Below are positions 31,351 to 44,694 of a stretch of DNA of 64,000 nucleotides, one piece after another. Position numbers and translations under genes: made by a program. Source of the DNA: Saturnia japonica (taxonomy: Eukaryota; Arthropoda; Insecta; Lepidoptera; Saturniidae); assembly GCA_033032175.1 (NCBI GenBank), contig CM065320.1, positions 11,055,413 to 11,119,412 of the forward strand. Direction: 5' to 3'. Under the pieces are notes generated by a model. That model worked only from the letters and a program-made list of their open reading frames with translations, was not told the DNA's origin and did no database searches. Position 1 is the first letter of the stretch. Each line of letters starts with the position of its first letter.

Positions 31351-32318
31351 AAATGATGGTTTTGTGTCAGATTTACACTAGCTAAAGAATGGAACTTTGA
31401 TGGCTTTATATTTGAACGATATATTTTTTGCATGTAGTTTTATAAAGTATACGTTTTACACCTAAGAAATGTTTACCTCACCAGGCGACTTTATTGCTTG
31501 TCGTAAAATGTTAAACAAAATAAAAGACAGCTTATATGGAAGGTACAAAGAAAGTGCAGAGCATTTGAGTAGGTACAATAAAATATTTATCATTTTATAT
31601 GTATATGTATTTATTATTACTATGGTTGTGGATTTAGGCCAATTTATATTATATAGATGATATTCTATATTTTTGTACCATGTATAACATAAATATTATT
31701 ATTTTTTCTTTTCATTTAATTTTCTTTGTATTTACTTTGAAAACAAATATAAACGTCTATAATTCGAGTTATTTTTACTAAAAGACTCGACGTAGTACTA
31801 ACGCACCTGAAACAACTCGTAGCATTATTGCTGTATTCCGACAACTATCGAACGCAGTATGTATTTTTGGTTTAGTCCCTTTTGTAATATTACATTTTGA
31901 CTTACAAAATTAACGAAAAAGACCAGCCACAAACACCAATAAAGACTAATTACAAGCCATATTGGAAGCTGATTCTTAGCATGATTTGAAGTAAGTATAC
32001 CTACAAATTAGGTATTTGCGATAAATCCGCAAAATAAAGAAGCTCGAAAAATAGGTGCTGCACGAATTAAACAGCCAGTAGAGAAGAACATGAGTTGTGT
32101 CTTGTGTTGATTAATACGAGGTTATTTTAAGGACATAAATAAACATAACACTTTTACGCAGAAATCATATTCTGCGATTGAACATAAAGAGTATAATGAT
32201 TTTAATAAATGATTTAATGTATTTTAATTATCGTAAAGTTTTAGTTGATTCATTTAAATCATATTCATGTCATGAAAAGTGATTAAAATATAATTGTAAC
32301 AAAAACAATGTTACTTAC

Positions 32319-32363
32319 GTGTGACACGTGGCGCTTCTTATAAGATTTCTCTAACATTTCCAT
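32319..32363 (-). CDS. possible first coding exon, family unknown
   Basis: On the minus strand an ATG at 32363 (preceded in frame by TAA four codons earlier) encodes MEMLEKSYKKRHVSH. It ends exactly at a near-consensus donor, CAC|GTAAGTAAC, in phase 0. The 150 bp upstream (to about 32530) are less AT-rich than the surroundings and carry a TATATATCCC element, so they could be a 5' UTR and promoter. The phase would join directly to the exon at 18427-18243, 14 kb away on the same strand, but no linking evidence exists. The plus-strand 69-codon frame over the same DNA is the alternative. Confidence 0.3.
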
Positions 32364-33059
32364 TACGAGATATTATTAGACACGTAAAGCGCTTCCAATC
32401 GTCGACCCTACACCTGTATCGTCGAGCTAATCAACTCTCATTATTTATTCTTCCCACGAACGTTCGAGGTCCGTTTAACGATCACCTACGTGTGTTAAAG
32501 TCCCTAGAATGGGATATATATTTTGGATAAAATCTAGTAGTTTCTATAAATGCAGTTTTAACAGTTTTACCTTTATGAATAAATCTGTAGTTGTGTCAAT
32601 TTTCCCCCAAATTTTTTAATCGGTATTCTGATAAAAAGGCACTGATTTCGATTAAAGAGTTTGAATTATTTCTTTTTTCTGTCTGACAGTAGGCTTGGCC
32701 GATTATAATTATATATTTGTAAGTAATACTGTAATACATTTTAAATATAAAGTTAAATGAAATTAAATTATACGAAATTAAATCTAAATTATTTAAATTT
32801 CACGTACATAATATTCAGAAGAATTAATAAACAAAAACATATGTATTTTTCATTATCATATTCTTAGATGGCGCTATACGATATATGTTAGGTTTATAAC
32901 GCATTAAAATTATTAAATTTGGCTTGTTATTTATTGGAACACTTAGTTATATTTTCTGTAAGTGCGTATATTATTAATTTAATTTTGTAGATACATATTA
33001 ATATTGTGTTTATATTTGTAAAATTATTAACTATTTCGTTATATATTCCACGATAGATA

Positions 33060-33345
33060 TCATTGTTTTATATTTTTTACGTTATTGAGTTTTTTACGAA
33101 AGCAGTACGGGGAGGCTTCCACCTCCGCCTTACTTAACAAGAATCAATACTTAAGGATAGCTGAGAATTGTACCCTAACTTTAGATAGCCTGTACTATTT
33201 CTAGTGAGTCTGGCTATCATATACAAAAATAATTTTCCGAATCTGACTGTTAATTCCAGAGATTAGCGTGTTTAAACAAACAAACAAAGTATTGATCCGC
33301 TTTATTATACTAAGTAGTATATATACAATACAATATACTTTATTG
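33060..33345 (+). repeat. dispersed repeat family A fragment (3' part)
   Basis: CTTCCACCTCCGCCTTACTT, AAGGATAGCTGAGAATTGTA, GTGAGTCTGGCTATCATATA and CCAGAGATTAGCGTGTTTAA are shared in order with 58690-58900. Confidence 0.7.
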
Positions 33346-33889
33346 CAAACGATACAAAAAGCATACCTACTAAATTATTTGTGGACACTTAGTATATGTG
33401 TGTGTATGTATCGAAACAAATAATATATTTTAATATATAAAAGAAAGCTTCACATGGTAATATTTTAAGTGCTCTTCATATTAGCTACAACCTTCAAGTT
33501 TAATATTTGTCGCAAATCTCCTATCGCCAACCCCCTCTTTAGGCTTCGAGGAATAAAAGTCAATACTTCAATCACATCGTCACTTCGTATCGCAAGATCT
33601 AATACAAATTTTGATATTTAAAATTATAAATAAAAAATATAAAAATATAAAAATTACTTCATCAAGGTGAAGCCTCTATGTGTCTATGCGGCGGGTCAGA
33701 CTGGTTATTGGTCCCAATTTTGGGGACTGTTGGCGAGGCGACCCTGTGGTCCCACCGTTGGTAGTGTGGAGCCGAGTTCGTTTTTTTAATAGACAGACTG
33801 GATCATTTCAAAGTTTCATGTTAAAAGATGGATATGGAGCAATGATGGCTCACGTAATGATGGTGTACGGACATCGCATTTATCAATGT

Positions 33890-34170
33890 TAGTTCAAAAC
33901 CCTGCAATGAGCCTGGGCTTTCGCTAAATGAAATCATAGTATCATCATAGTACTGTATGGCTTTTTCTAATGCCCGCCTGGCTAGCTACTACCTTCAAGT
34001 TGTAAATCTGTCGCCAAGCACCAATAGGTGTGTTCCGGCAGCTGAACTTGAGAGCCAGTCTTCCCACACTACGCTTAGTGTGCCACCATCTTGGGCCACC
34101 TCGTTACTTAACATCAGGTAAGATTGTGACCATAACGCTAAAACCTATAACGTTAAAAAAATGAATAGAT
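33890..34170 (+). repeat. dispersed repeat family E
   Basis: CAATGAGCCTGGGCTTTCG, CCAATAGGTGTGTTCCGGC, TTGAGAGCCAGTCTTCCC, CACCATCTTGGGCCACC and TCAGGTAAGATTGTGACC recur, inverted, at 41320-41470 and in diverged form at 13545-13800 and 55620-55850. It directly precedes the 116-bp array. Confidence 0.6.
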
Positions 34171-34178
34171 TAAAATCG

Positions 34179-35089
34179 GTTGGTAGGGATCGCGACCACC
34201 ATACACATAGTAATAAAATAAACATCTCCACAGTGGCTTACTTTTGGTTAGTCGTGTTTTCGAATCACTCGGTATATATCCAGTAATCAAATGGAGTGGT
34301 AAGGTTCACGACTACCATACACATAGTAATAAAATAAACATCTCCACAGTGGCTTACTTTTGGTTAGTCGTGTTTTCGAATCACTCGGTATATATCCAGT
34401 AATCAAATGGAGTGGTAAGGTTCACGACTACCATACACATAGTAATAAAATAAACATCTTCACAGTGGCTTACTTTTGGTTAGTCGTGTTTTCGAATCAC
34501 TCGGTATATATCCATTAATCAAATGGAGTGGTAGGGTTCACGAATACCATACACATAGTAATAAAATAAACATCTTCACAGTGGCTTACTTTTGGTTAGT
34601 CGTGTTTTCGAATCACTCGGTATATATCCATTAATCAAATGGAGTGGTAGGGTTCACGAATACCATACACATAGTAATAAAATAAACATCTTCACAGTGG
34701 CTTACTTTTGGTTAGTCGTGTTTTCGAATCACTCGGTATATATCCATTAATCAAATGGAGTGGTAGGGTTCACGAATACCATACACATAGTAATAAAATA
34801 AAGATCTTCACAGTGGTTTTCTTTTGGTTAGTCGTGTTTTGGGATCACCCGGTGTATATCCAGTAATCAAGTGGAGTGGTAGGGTTTACGACTACCATAC
34901 ACACATAGTAATACAATAAAGATCTTCCCAGTTGTTTTCTTTTGATTAGTCGTTTTTCGGCATCACCCGGTGTATATCCAGAAATCAAATGGAGTGGTAG
35001 GGTTCACGACTACAATACACATAGTAATAAAATAAAGATCTTCACAGTGACTCTCTTTTGGTTTTTCGTGTTTCGGGATCACCCGGTGT
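34179..35089 (+). repeat. 116-bp tandem array, about 8 units
   Basis: The anchor ATACACATAG occurs at 34201, 34317, 34433, 34549, 34665 and 34781, and as ATACACACATAG at 34897 and ATACACATAG at 35015. The spacing is 116 bp throughout, except 118 after the 2-bp insertion. Each unit reads CAC-ACTACCATACACATAG, TAATAAAATAAACATCT, CACAGTGGCTTACTTTTGG, TTAGTCGTGTTTTCGAATCA, CTCGGTATATATCCA, TAATCAAATGGAGTGGTA. Central units are almost identical and share private variants (CCATTAATC, CGAATACC); the outer ones diverge toward the dispersed family Z (CGTGTTTCGGGATCACC). There are no spacers, so it is not a CRISPR. No open frame follows the period. Confidence 0.93.
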
Positions 35090-35109
35090 TTTTATTTAAT
35101 TCTTTTTTT

Positions 35110-35340
35110 CTTATAATATTCAAACATAGCTCCAACAAGGTGGCGGCTCTGTTGTTAAAATTGATGAGAAAGTTTTTGTGGCAACTTGAATCGCATGTTT
35201 CCAGCAATTATTTACAATCCACTACACTACATAACGTAAAGTGCCGCCAAAATTACAACATATATAGCCAAATAACATAAGTTTATGAATAAAAATAAAA
35301 TCCACCCCGTGACAGATTAAGATCCCGCCAAAAACTAAAC
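35110..35340 (+). repeat. dispersed repeat family G, copy 2
   Basis: AAGTTTTTGTGGCAACTTGA, CGCATGTTTCCAGCAATTA, AGCCAAATAACATAAGTTTA and TGACAGATTAAGATCCCGCC match copy 1 at 16560-16790. It begins where the 116-bp array ends. Confidence 0.6.
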
Positions 35341-35344
35341 GAAA

Positions 35345-37750
35345 AGGTTATGTTTTAAAATCAGTTTATTCTTTCATTTTTTATTCCACCGAGCGGCCAG
35401 TTTTCACGGCGTTTATCCAAGAACGTTTGCATCTTGGCACAGGTCTCTGTCGTAAATATGAAATATTACTTACATGTACAGACAATTTTGCTTTTCCTTT
35501 AAAATATACCGAACAATTTAAAATGGTTCTATTAGAGTTTCGCATTTAAATTGCAGTTTTAAATATTATAGTTTAACATTATATAGCCTATAATATTAGT
35601 ATTTTAATAGGTTTACAAAAAAAGAAAATTGTTTCATTTATAATATGTGCTTCAAAATTTCAACTTATTATAATTGATACTGGACACAATAACTTCTTAT
35701 ATTTAACCAGGGGTGGAGTATGTTAAGAAAATTAACATAACATTTAAGAAGCTACAGCTACACACCTACACGATAACATCTATATCAACAAGAACAAGGA
35801 AGTTTTGAATGTTTTGCTTGTCGTTCTGTTAAGATGTGGCCCCTCTGCAAAGCACCTCTCGGCCTGCGTGTTCTATCCGTCGTAAGATATCGAGTACATC
35901 AAAAGATTCATTCATTCAAGATCATTTCTGCAGGCCAGCACAATAGCTATAAATGCTGATGGAATTTGTCACCGGTGGTAATCTTTGTTAGATTGCACTG
36001 TATTTTCTATCAGCTATGTCTAGTTAAAATAATAATAATAGTTATAAAATAAACAAACAAGCCTTACAGTAGTCACAAATGATGTGTAACATCTGACTTA
36101 ATATAGGTTACACATATATTATATTAGTTTATATAACAGCACACTTTATACATAACATCGTCGGTTAAGCGCAAAGCTGATGCGGTTTCTTTCTCTATTT
36201 TCCATTATTTCTTGTCACACACACGCACACTCTGTTTACTGACAGTACCAAACTCTCGAAAAATGGGTTAGTACCATCTGACGGCCAACTCTAGCACCTC
36301 GTGCGCTCATTGGTTAAAATAAAAAATTAGCACGCGCTTCCCCGGTTTCCTGTTACACACTTCCGTCCCGTTTCAAGAAATTAATCAAACAGTTTGCAGG
36401 AAAGCGAGAAGAAAGACGTTAGACGTTTAAAAAAAAATCCATAACACATCATGTAGATAGTTCAAATATCATAAAACTTCATAATTGAAATTAAACTCGT
36501 TTGTCTAAATACATTGCAGAATACCATGAAAGTTATTGTAGAACATTAATTTTTCACTTAAAAATATAACTGTGCGATTGTTTTAGCGGGCGGGTGATCA
36601 AAGCAAAAACTACGACCTACGACGTAAGGGATTCAGACAGAGTAAATATTTATTGCAATTGCCTGAGGTAACAAAAATAACGCCATAACCCCGAACCACC
36701 GTAAGCGGGCAGTGCCGAGTGTACACAAACACGCGCGGCAAATAACAAACATACATTTATTCGTAATTTATCTAGTGTGACATAAAAGATTAACGATCCT
36801 GTCATAACGCAAATGTGTTATTAATTTATGTTATCTATCTATTATATATATAAATAAAAATAAAATGCTGTTCTTTGGCAAGCGCATCACTTGAGAACGG
36901 ATATTTGTAAATAGTCATAATTAGGTTTATATGGAAAGAAAAATTGGAAATCTTTTGGAAATCATATCTCAAAAAGTGAATATTTCACTTAACAGCCTTT
37001 TAGTGACTGGACGACCGTAACTGTTTACCACTACTGGTTACTGTTTTTTTTTTTTTTTTTTCGAACTAACTGTACTGTTAGCCATGAGTGCCCTGAAGCC
37101 TGAAATGGCTTTTACAGCTTCACTGTATGTAAAGACAAATGCTCGCATAAATTTTGTGACTTCTATGAATACGTAAGAAATTTATATGGGGTGATCACTG
37201 TATGTTTATTATTACGAACATGTTTTATTAATTTTATAATCACGTTATAGTGAGATTAAAAACTTGGCGCAAAAGCACACTGACAAATGTAGTATATAGG
37301 TATAGTATTAATAGTTACACGCATTTAGTATCCTGGACCCAGTTCTTTGCAAGAAGAATTTTATATAATGTGTTTTTTTAATATATCATTATAATATACT
37401 GTTACAATTGAGTTTGCCAGCACTAGGATTAAAATACCTCGGCCAGTAAGCTAACAATTCACCAGTTTGCAACTGGCAGAGCAATTACTTGCTTAGGTAT
37501 TTTTAAAACCGCACAACATTCGGGAAATGGAAACGTCGGTCTGCTCCGGCAGCGGTGCGAACGCGGCGCCGTGATCTAGCTTATTTCAGCTTCTCTTAGA
37601 ACAAAACTAAAAATACTTTCATTTGAAACTTAATATATTATCCAAGGTCCTCTATATTTCTTCCGAAATAGTTCTGAACTTGTTTGGTAATACAATCTTG
37701 AGGCACATTATAATATAATATGATGGTTAAAGTATTAGTAATATGATATA
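35345..37750. other. gene-poor AT-rich region
   Basis: No exon is recognised. A less AT-rich zone at about 36170-36420 has a short CA/CACG run, an ATTGGTT (inverted CCAAT) at 36308 and CCGTCCCGTTTC; it could be regulatory but nothing fixes this. A pure T run lies at 37046-37061. Confidence 0.35.
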
Positions 37751-37754
37751 CATA

Positions 37755-38315
37755 TACAAATAATAAAATTAATGTATCTGTTTGTTATATCAAAATAACA
37801 GATTTTTACTAAATTCATATGAAAGTATTATATACGATAACTCCAAAAAAACCCATTTTTTTAAGTTTTGTCTTTCTGTCTGTCTGATTGTTCCTTGTTA
37901 TGTCCGAAATGGTTGGACCGATTTTAACAGGATCTTCACTGGTAGATAGTTGATATTAAAAGGAGTAACTTAGGCTACTTTTATTTTATAAAAAGAATTA
38001 GGGTGCTGCGCAAATAAAAAAAACCGGTCATGATGTATCAATTTGGGCACTTAAATGGCTTACGCTGAGTAATACTTATAGGAGATATTTCAAATTAATG
38101 TAATACATAATTGCAGATCTTAAATAGTCCTACAAAAAAGTCATGGAGAGCATTTGGTCTATATATACATATTTTTTCCCCCTAAGAATCTTCCACAATA
38201 AGCATTTTTAACTTTGAAACAACCGGGAGCGGGGTTAGTACCATTTGCACGTCTGTCCGATCGACGACATTCTGTAGTCCACGCGAGCGCAGCTGCGGAC
38301 ACTGTTAGTATGAAA
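37755..38315 (+). repeat. dispersed repeat family B, copy 2
   Basis: This runs parallel to 3180-3724 over its whole length: TTCATATGAAAGTATTATAT, a TCTGTCTG run, GTCCGAAATGGTTGGACCG, GGAGTAACTTAGGCTACTTT, GCTTACGCTGAGTAA and ATTCTGTAGTCCACGCGAGC. Both copies keep the same ends, which supports a mobile unit of about 550 bp. Confidence 0.75.
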
Positions 38316-38319
38316 TAAT

Positions 38320-41310
38320 TATGATGATAGTAATTTGTTACACATTGTGACAAATAGTCTACATGTATTTTCTAAGTTTTCCTTTTTTACGAAACTAATA
38401 AAATGTATTTAAATTTCATATTAGCGCTGCTGTTAGATATAGTGTAATTTCTATTAGTATATTTTTTTATTAGACAACAAACCTCCTCGTCACGTGACTA
38501 TCTATATATCCTTTTGATCCTACCCTCTGTCCACACACGTTGTCTAAAAGTCCCTTTTAATTGCTGCTTCGTTATTTTTGGATTATTTACAATGTTAAAA
38601 CGTTTTTAATCACTATCTATTGGTCCCCTCTGTTTTAAACATCAAACGGATGGAACTATAATAATGTAATAGTTAAATAATTGACGCGTAATTTGTAGAA
38701 CGGATGAACGTTTTTGGCGATATTTGTAGGATAATCTACAAATAATTATCGCAAAAAATTATAACCTATTGAATTATAATTAAGTACTTCTTTGAAATTT
38801 GTGATATTATTAATGAAAATATCAAATTCTATTAAGTGTTTATTATAAGTTAAAGTTTAAAGTTCAATATTCCGTTTATTTATGTACATATTTAGTTCGG
38901 AAAACATGGAGTTTTTAAATGCACCTAACATATTGCAAATAAAAACATTATTTTTACTAACTTTACTATTTCTTGTAAAATGTTACAGTTCAAACATTCT
39001 TTCTACGAATTTTCTAAGAGAAAAATAATTACTTTTTATGAGAGAATGTGCCTATATTTTATAATCATAATTTGTAAAACAATTCATTTTCAAAGTTAAT
39101 ACCTTCAGTAACATTTACCTAAATATCCCTATGTCAAACATAATTTTTTATTATACGTGTCCCTGCTTAGTTAATCCTTCTGTTGTGTTTTGTAACACGA
39201 CAAGTTAATTATTATCACTCTGCTTCATTATGAATTATAATTTATTCCTATTCTAGTTATTTAGTATGGAAGTGGTCCCTATCGGTGTCGTGAAGATAAG
39301 AAATATCCATCTAATATCCATCTAGGGTGAAATCACAGAGTCTCATAAATTTAATTGTAACAACGTATACTGTTATCAGAATGATTTAAGTTAAAAAAAA
39401 TGTGTAAGAAGTTAAAATTCTTTAACGCAGCAAATAAAAAATAACCTGAAAATGAATAACCCGCGTAACAACAATATAATAAAGTTTACTTACCATCAGT
39501 GATAACAATGTAAATTAATTTCCCTGATTGTTTTTAAATTATGTAAAAATAAGTTAACGTTATATAAATAAATATTATATTAACCAATGCGCGTGCAACT
39601 CTCAATTTTAAACTTAGAAAAATATCATTGTAGTATCGTTGTAAACCTTTACACACGTTTGAAGAAAAACGTCTTTGAGTTTGAATTTAAACACTATTAT
39701 TTTAGATCATTACAACGTAATTATGATCGCAACGTAACATATAACGTAACGTCACGTAACGCAATTTTATTTACTTTGCGTACCCATAGAAGTTTCCCTT
39801 CAAAAATGACATGAGATTTCTAGATTGTATATTTTATAATGGCGAAGTGTTGAGTCTGAAGTAGTCAATTTGTAAAGTCCACGTAACTTACATTCGTATT
39901 TCAGTTAATTCGGGTTCATTGTGTGGCATTTTCCGCTTGTGTAATCTTGTTAAGCAAATCCAAGGGAGGCTGGCTGCGTGACGTGGGTCATTCTATTGTG
40001 TTAACACGTACTTTTTTGTAGTGCTTCCTATTTATATAGGTGATAACAGGTTCGAGGAAAACCATTTAATATATAACACAGTTTTAAACATTTCTTTACA
40101 TACATACTAGCTGTGCCCGCGGTTCCGCTCATATGAATTGAAAATTATTGTAAAACTTGTTTTTTTTTTAAATAATTACTTTAAATATTAGACACAGTAT
40201 GGTATTTTATAACTAAATATTTAGTGCTAGTTTAGACAATTTTATATCTTAAACAAAATGATTAAATTGGATGCTGTAAAGGACTTAATTATGATAAGGG
40301 TGCAATATAATTGGATAAGTATTATTGTTTTAAATTTATAATCAGATACGTCACGGAAAAGCAATTATTGTGGTTTAATCATAAAAGTCACGTCTATGGT
40401 ACTGATTTTTTTAAATATTATTTCTATTTTTAACAATTATTTACTGTATTATAGTTGGTTAATGTATTGCAAGCAACCGTGCTGATAATCATTTCTTGTC
40501 GACTAACTTCATAACTTGTTCGATATAATATCACTTGATGTAACTACATAATCATATTACACTAAAACCTAACGAAAGCATACATAATATTATATAAATA
40601 GTTTATTTATGTGATCTCGAGTTATAAGCACACAAATAGAAAGATAGAGACATTGCCTTTTATTTGTAAGTCTGTTAGGGATGTAAGAATAGCAAAATAA
40701 GTGTTCGTATACATACTACAAGTTTTTAATGTATTTTGACCTGTTTAACAGTTTTCGACATTATTGTACTAGTTTCTACATTTATGATTGTAAATGGAAA
40801 TGCCCACAATATATAGGTAAGTAAATCAGCTTGGGAACGTTTTTGCGTTTATCGTAGTTTAATTAATGCACACAGTGACCTACACCGCAAGAAACTTTTA
40901 TGAGCTAACTACCATGTGCCTCACACTCACATATTCCTTACATTCATACACTATACACTACCTACACGTATACTATACCGTACACTAATACAAACGCAAA
41001 AACGTTTCAAAGCTGATGTGGCTGTAGCGCTTATTACACGGTAACGTAAAATAGAAAAAAGTGGCCGAGTTATTTATGCATTTGTGTTTGTACTTGAGTG
41101 ATAAATACTTCAAGAAATCATATACAGCTTTGACTACATTTAAAAGTTTGTTGATTAACAAATTAGAACATGACTAAAGCGGTCTTAATTTTTAGTTTAG
41201 GCAAGGCCATTTACATGAATATCCAGCTTATTAATGGCATTCGCTGCGACAAAGTTGTAGATTCTAATCTATCTGTCCTTTAGGCATGACTATTGCTTGA
41301 ACTGTTTCTT
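38320..41310. other. gene-poor AT-rich region
   Basis: There are no supported genes. A possible 40-nt exon on the minus strand (39533-39494, KLIYIVITD, before the perfect donor GTAAGTAAA) is noted only as a candidate. At about 40108 the sequence ACTAGCTGTGCCCGCGGTTC is a lone fragment of a GC-rich repeat terminus. Confidence 0.3.
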
Positions 41311-41319
41311 TTTAATCCT

Positions 41320-41475
41320 TTATAATTATGGCCAATTAGCCACAATCTCATCTGATGTTAGCGGACAATGTGGTCCAAGATGCAGCTGACGGAACACACT
41401 TATGTGCTTTTTGATAGATTTTCACCTTGAGAGTGTAACTAGCCAGGCAAGCACAATACCTATTATAAAAAGTTC
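41320..41475 (-). repeat. dispersed repeat family E, inverted copy
   Basis: Read on the minus strand it gives GCTTGCCTGGCTAGTTACAC, AGTGTGTTCCGTCAGCTGCA and CATCAGATGAGATTGTGGC, matching 33950-34140. Confidence 0.6.
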
Positions 41476-42531
41476 TTCCATTTTAACGAGCTAACTTTTC
41501 TTATGTACAAATAAAATAACTCTTCATATTAAATGCCATAAATAGACAAAAATCGATTCACTTGTACAGTAGTAAAACCTATTCACGGGTCCCAGCCGTC
41601 GCAGGACCCAAGCACGAGTAACTAAGCCGATTATAATATTCGAGTGACAACAGTCGAACAGAACGACGGCACAGGACTTGTTAGTGAACGAATCTAAGTT
41701 CGTCTCGTTATAACTCACCAACTCCACTGTATGATGTTACGTGCAGTGCAAATTGTCAAGATTTTAAAGTACATATCTCGAGTCTCCCGAGATACATAAA
41801 GATAAAGTTTCCGCAATTTAAATAGATACGTGGCTACGGGAGTTTATTACATAAATTTGATTATTTTTCCTACTTAAATATTATTATATCATACTTCCAG
41901 AGGCGCTCTTTCATTTAGTTATAATTTTTAATTTTTTACAGGTTTAGCGTTTGACCACACATTTTCAACTTGGGGGTGGTAAGCTATACTGGCGGGCATT
42001 CGAAAATGATATGCCATTTAACCATGCTATGCCATGGTAAACATGCTATGGTTTCGTCACGATCTTTTCCATCACCTAAAGTTCAGGCTCATAGCACGAT
42101 TTCGAACTCACGTCAATCGGCGCCATCATTGTTTTGAAAATGAATACTTTTAAATTTTAAAAGTAATCTATAAAAAAGTAATATTGGAATGTCCTATTTT
42201 TCGTTGATGGATCGGTTACGAATAAATTACCTGTGAATGTTTGTAACGTAAATATTTAAAAGGTAAGGTAAAAATGTTGTTTAATATTTTTTGGAGCACG
42301 GCATAGTGATGGCTTTCAGCATGATGGTAACAATAATTAATCAGAATTTTCTTAGCTACTTCCGCCTCCAACAGATCAACAGTGGTTTTCGTTTTCCTTC
42401 AAAATAAAACGTATAATTAGTAAGAAAATGATAATAATAATTATGGAAAGTAATAAATCTAAAACATCTGATGGTAATAATCCAAACGACGGCGACCACC
42501 GAGAGATTCGACAAAAATCGACAGTAAAAAG

Positions 42532-42720
42532 ATGTTTCAGTTTACCAGAAATTTTAAAATTTTTTCGGGAAACTTTTTAATTTTTTCTTTCCATCAGAAC
42601 CTAATTCGGAATACTACGAACATTTTAAAACAAAAAATAACCAAATCGGTTCAGCCGTTCTCCAGTGATGCGCTTACCAACGAACAGCATTTAATTTTTA
42701 TTTATATAGATTATTATTAT
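42532..42720 (+). repeat. dispersed repeat fragment, LINE-tail-like
   Basis: AACCAAATCGGTTCAGCCGT, TCTCCAGTGATGCGCTTACC and a TTTTTATTTATATAGA end resemble common 3' ends of insect RTE-related repeats. The open frame across it is spurious. Confidence 0.4.
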
Positions 42721-43134
42721 TCGAAAGCAAATCTACACACTGTAACAGTATCTTGTTATGTGAAGTAGAGAATACATTTCCATCGATCGCCATAAACTGA
42801 CAATACAGAGAATCCTCACTTGAGGCTTCCACAATAAAAGTTAAGTGCCCCTTCCCTCCGTAATCTTAACAGTTACGTGAGGTATTAAGAATTTAGTAAC
42901 AACACACAGAGAGGGTCGCGTCATCGATTCCGTGTCAGGCTCGCGTTTTGTAACGCCGTTTGAATCGGCTATGATGCTTTGACGTCAAAGATTTTTATTG
43001 TCCATAGCTGTATTGTAAAATATGTTACTAAGTGTAATTTGCACATAGAGCTATGCAAATTTAAAATTTATAAGTTGTAACATCATATAATAGACTCTAT
43101 ACTGACTCTATGACACTTGACATCATATGATCGC

Positions 43135-43260
43135 TCGCAGTACGGTGGCAGAGAGGCGCGGCGCGGCGCGGCGGTGGCGATGCTCCTATATAGCTCGGGG
43201 TGCTGAGTGGTGTGGGGCATTCAACTTCTAGTGTTGTAATGAAACGAAATACTGTTCGTG
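43135..43260 (+). promoter_or_regulatory. GC-rich island with TATA-like box
   Basis: An isolated GC-rich stretch has GGCGCGGCGCGGCGCGGCGG (about 43155-43174), then CTCCTATATAGCTC (43182-43195) and GGCATTCAAC about 28 bp later. This could be a core promoter reading right, but no transcript or exon supports it. Confidence 0.22.
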
Positions 43261-44694
43261 TAATCAGTCCTTGTCAATAATTATTTATATGCCACACATA
43301 CACATAATTTGTAAAGCAATAAACTGCTTGTTTAATATTTCTGTATAATTAATTTATCGGGCAAGTCATGATCATAATTCCACATTCTTCACAAAGTACA
43401 TGTATTTTTATTGAAATGAAAAAGAAAATTACAGTTCTATGACATTTTGTGACTTGAGCGATACACGAGAAAACATCAGTCATTGAGACTCGCTTTGACG
43501 CCGATCGTTTTAAGATTCTTATTTATTTATCTTGCGTACTTTAGTAATAATATAACATAATAACAGTTTTAATGTGTAAAAATTACTATTTGTACATTTT
43601 TACATAGACATGACAAAGTAACACTAAATGACACGTACTACTTATTCAGTACAATACCGACGGACAAGAAAATGAAGCTCCAGGAACATTTAGTCTTCAT
43701 ACCTTCCAGAAAATACCACGCAGAAAACCACTTAATAACAGGATATTCAGTAACTAATCCAAAAATCTTCTACGTCGCATAGAGACATTATCATAGTTTT
43801 TACTAAGTATTCACTTCAAAGTTTAAGTCAATCTCTTCATTTACTTTCACATTTTATCAAAACTGTCTTTCCATAACGTAGGCTTATAAGTGAAGTATAT
43901 GTATCCAGTATTAGAACTCCCGGCCCTTCGTATAAAATTTTAATACGTACTAACAACACAGGTTTCAGTATGCCAACAGAATTACATACATAAACAAGCG
44001 GCCACCGTCCCCTAATAAAGATCGCAATTTATCGGGGGGGTGGCAGACACATTAAAACGAGGAAAAAGTTGTATAGGTACGACAGCCGTGTAGATATTTT
44101 AGAGTAAAGTGAAATCGCTGAAATACATGAAGGTATCGCGGGGAATTTTGTATTTCTATTTTGAATGTATTTACCAGTCCGATAGCATTTTATAGTAGAA
44201 ATACTGATATTGAATAATTTAATTATAGTCTAATAAATACGTCAACTACCGTATGTAGGGTGCATGCATGGCAGGCCAAATAACATTTGAGATACCCATT
44301 CTTCTAAGTATTTCATATAGTTTGTTGAGAATTCATTAAGGTCAGTTGAACAATGGAACAAAAAATGTATAAAAAAATCTTTAGTTAGATTTAAAACAAT
44401 TAATTACTTTCAGATTTTTATTAAAGGAGGTTTATATTATTCGAGTGTATTTATATCTATTTACTACTCTTTTTATTAGCTGTAAATTTTTCTAACAACG
44501 TAAAATAAATAAATAAATTTCTTTGGCTCGCTCTATAATCTAAACGGCATGATGGATTTTAGCATACGAGGTTTCGTTAGATTCTCCTTAATTGTGGGAG
44601 TGACATAGATTATATAACATTTAAGTTCGACGTCTGGCAATCTAATAAAAAGCAAAAATGTTTATGTTACATCGGGTTTTTTCCCTTTTTTAAT

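Noticed and set aside
34179..35089. CRISPR-like array
   Set aside because: Units are contiguous 116-bp repeats with no unique spacers and no cas genes; this is eukaryotic DNA.
34942..35280. 112-codon plus-strand protein
   Set aside because: It starts in the last array units and runs into the family G repeat, so it is a chance frame across repeats.
39494..39533. 40-nt exon (KLIYIVITD) before a perfect GTAAGTAAA donor
   Set aside because: The acceptor is weak and the block too short; such coincidences are expected several times in 64 kb.
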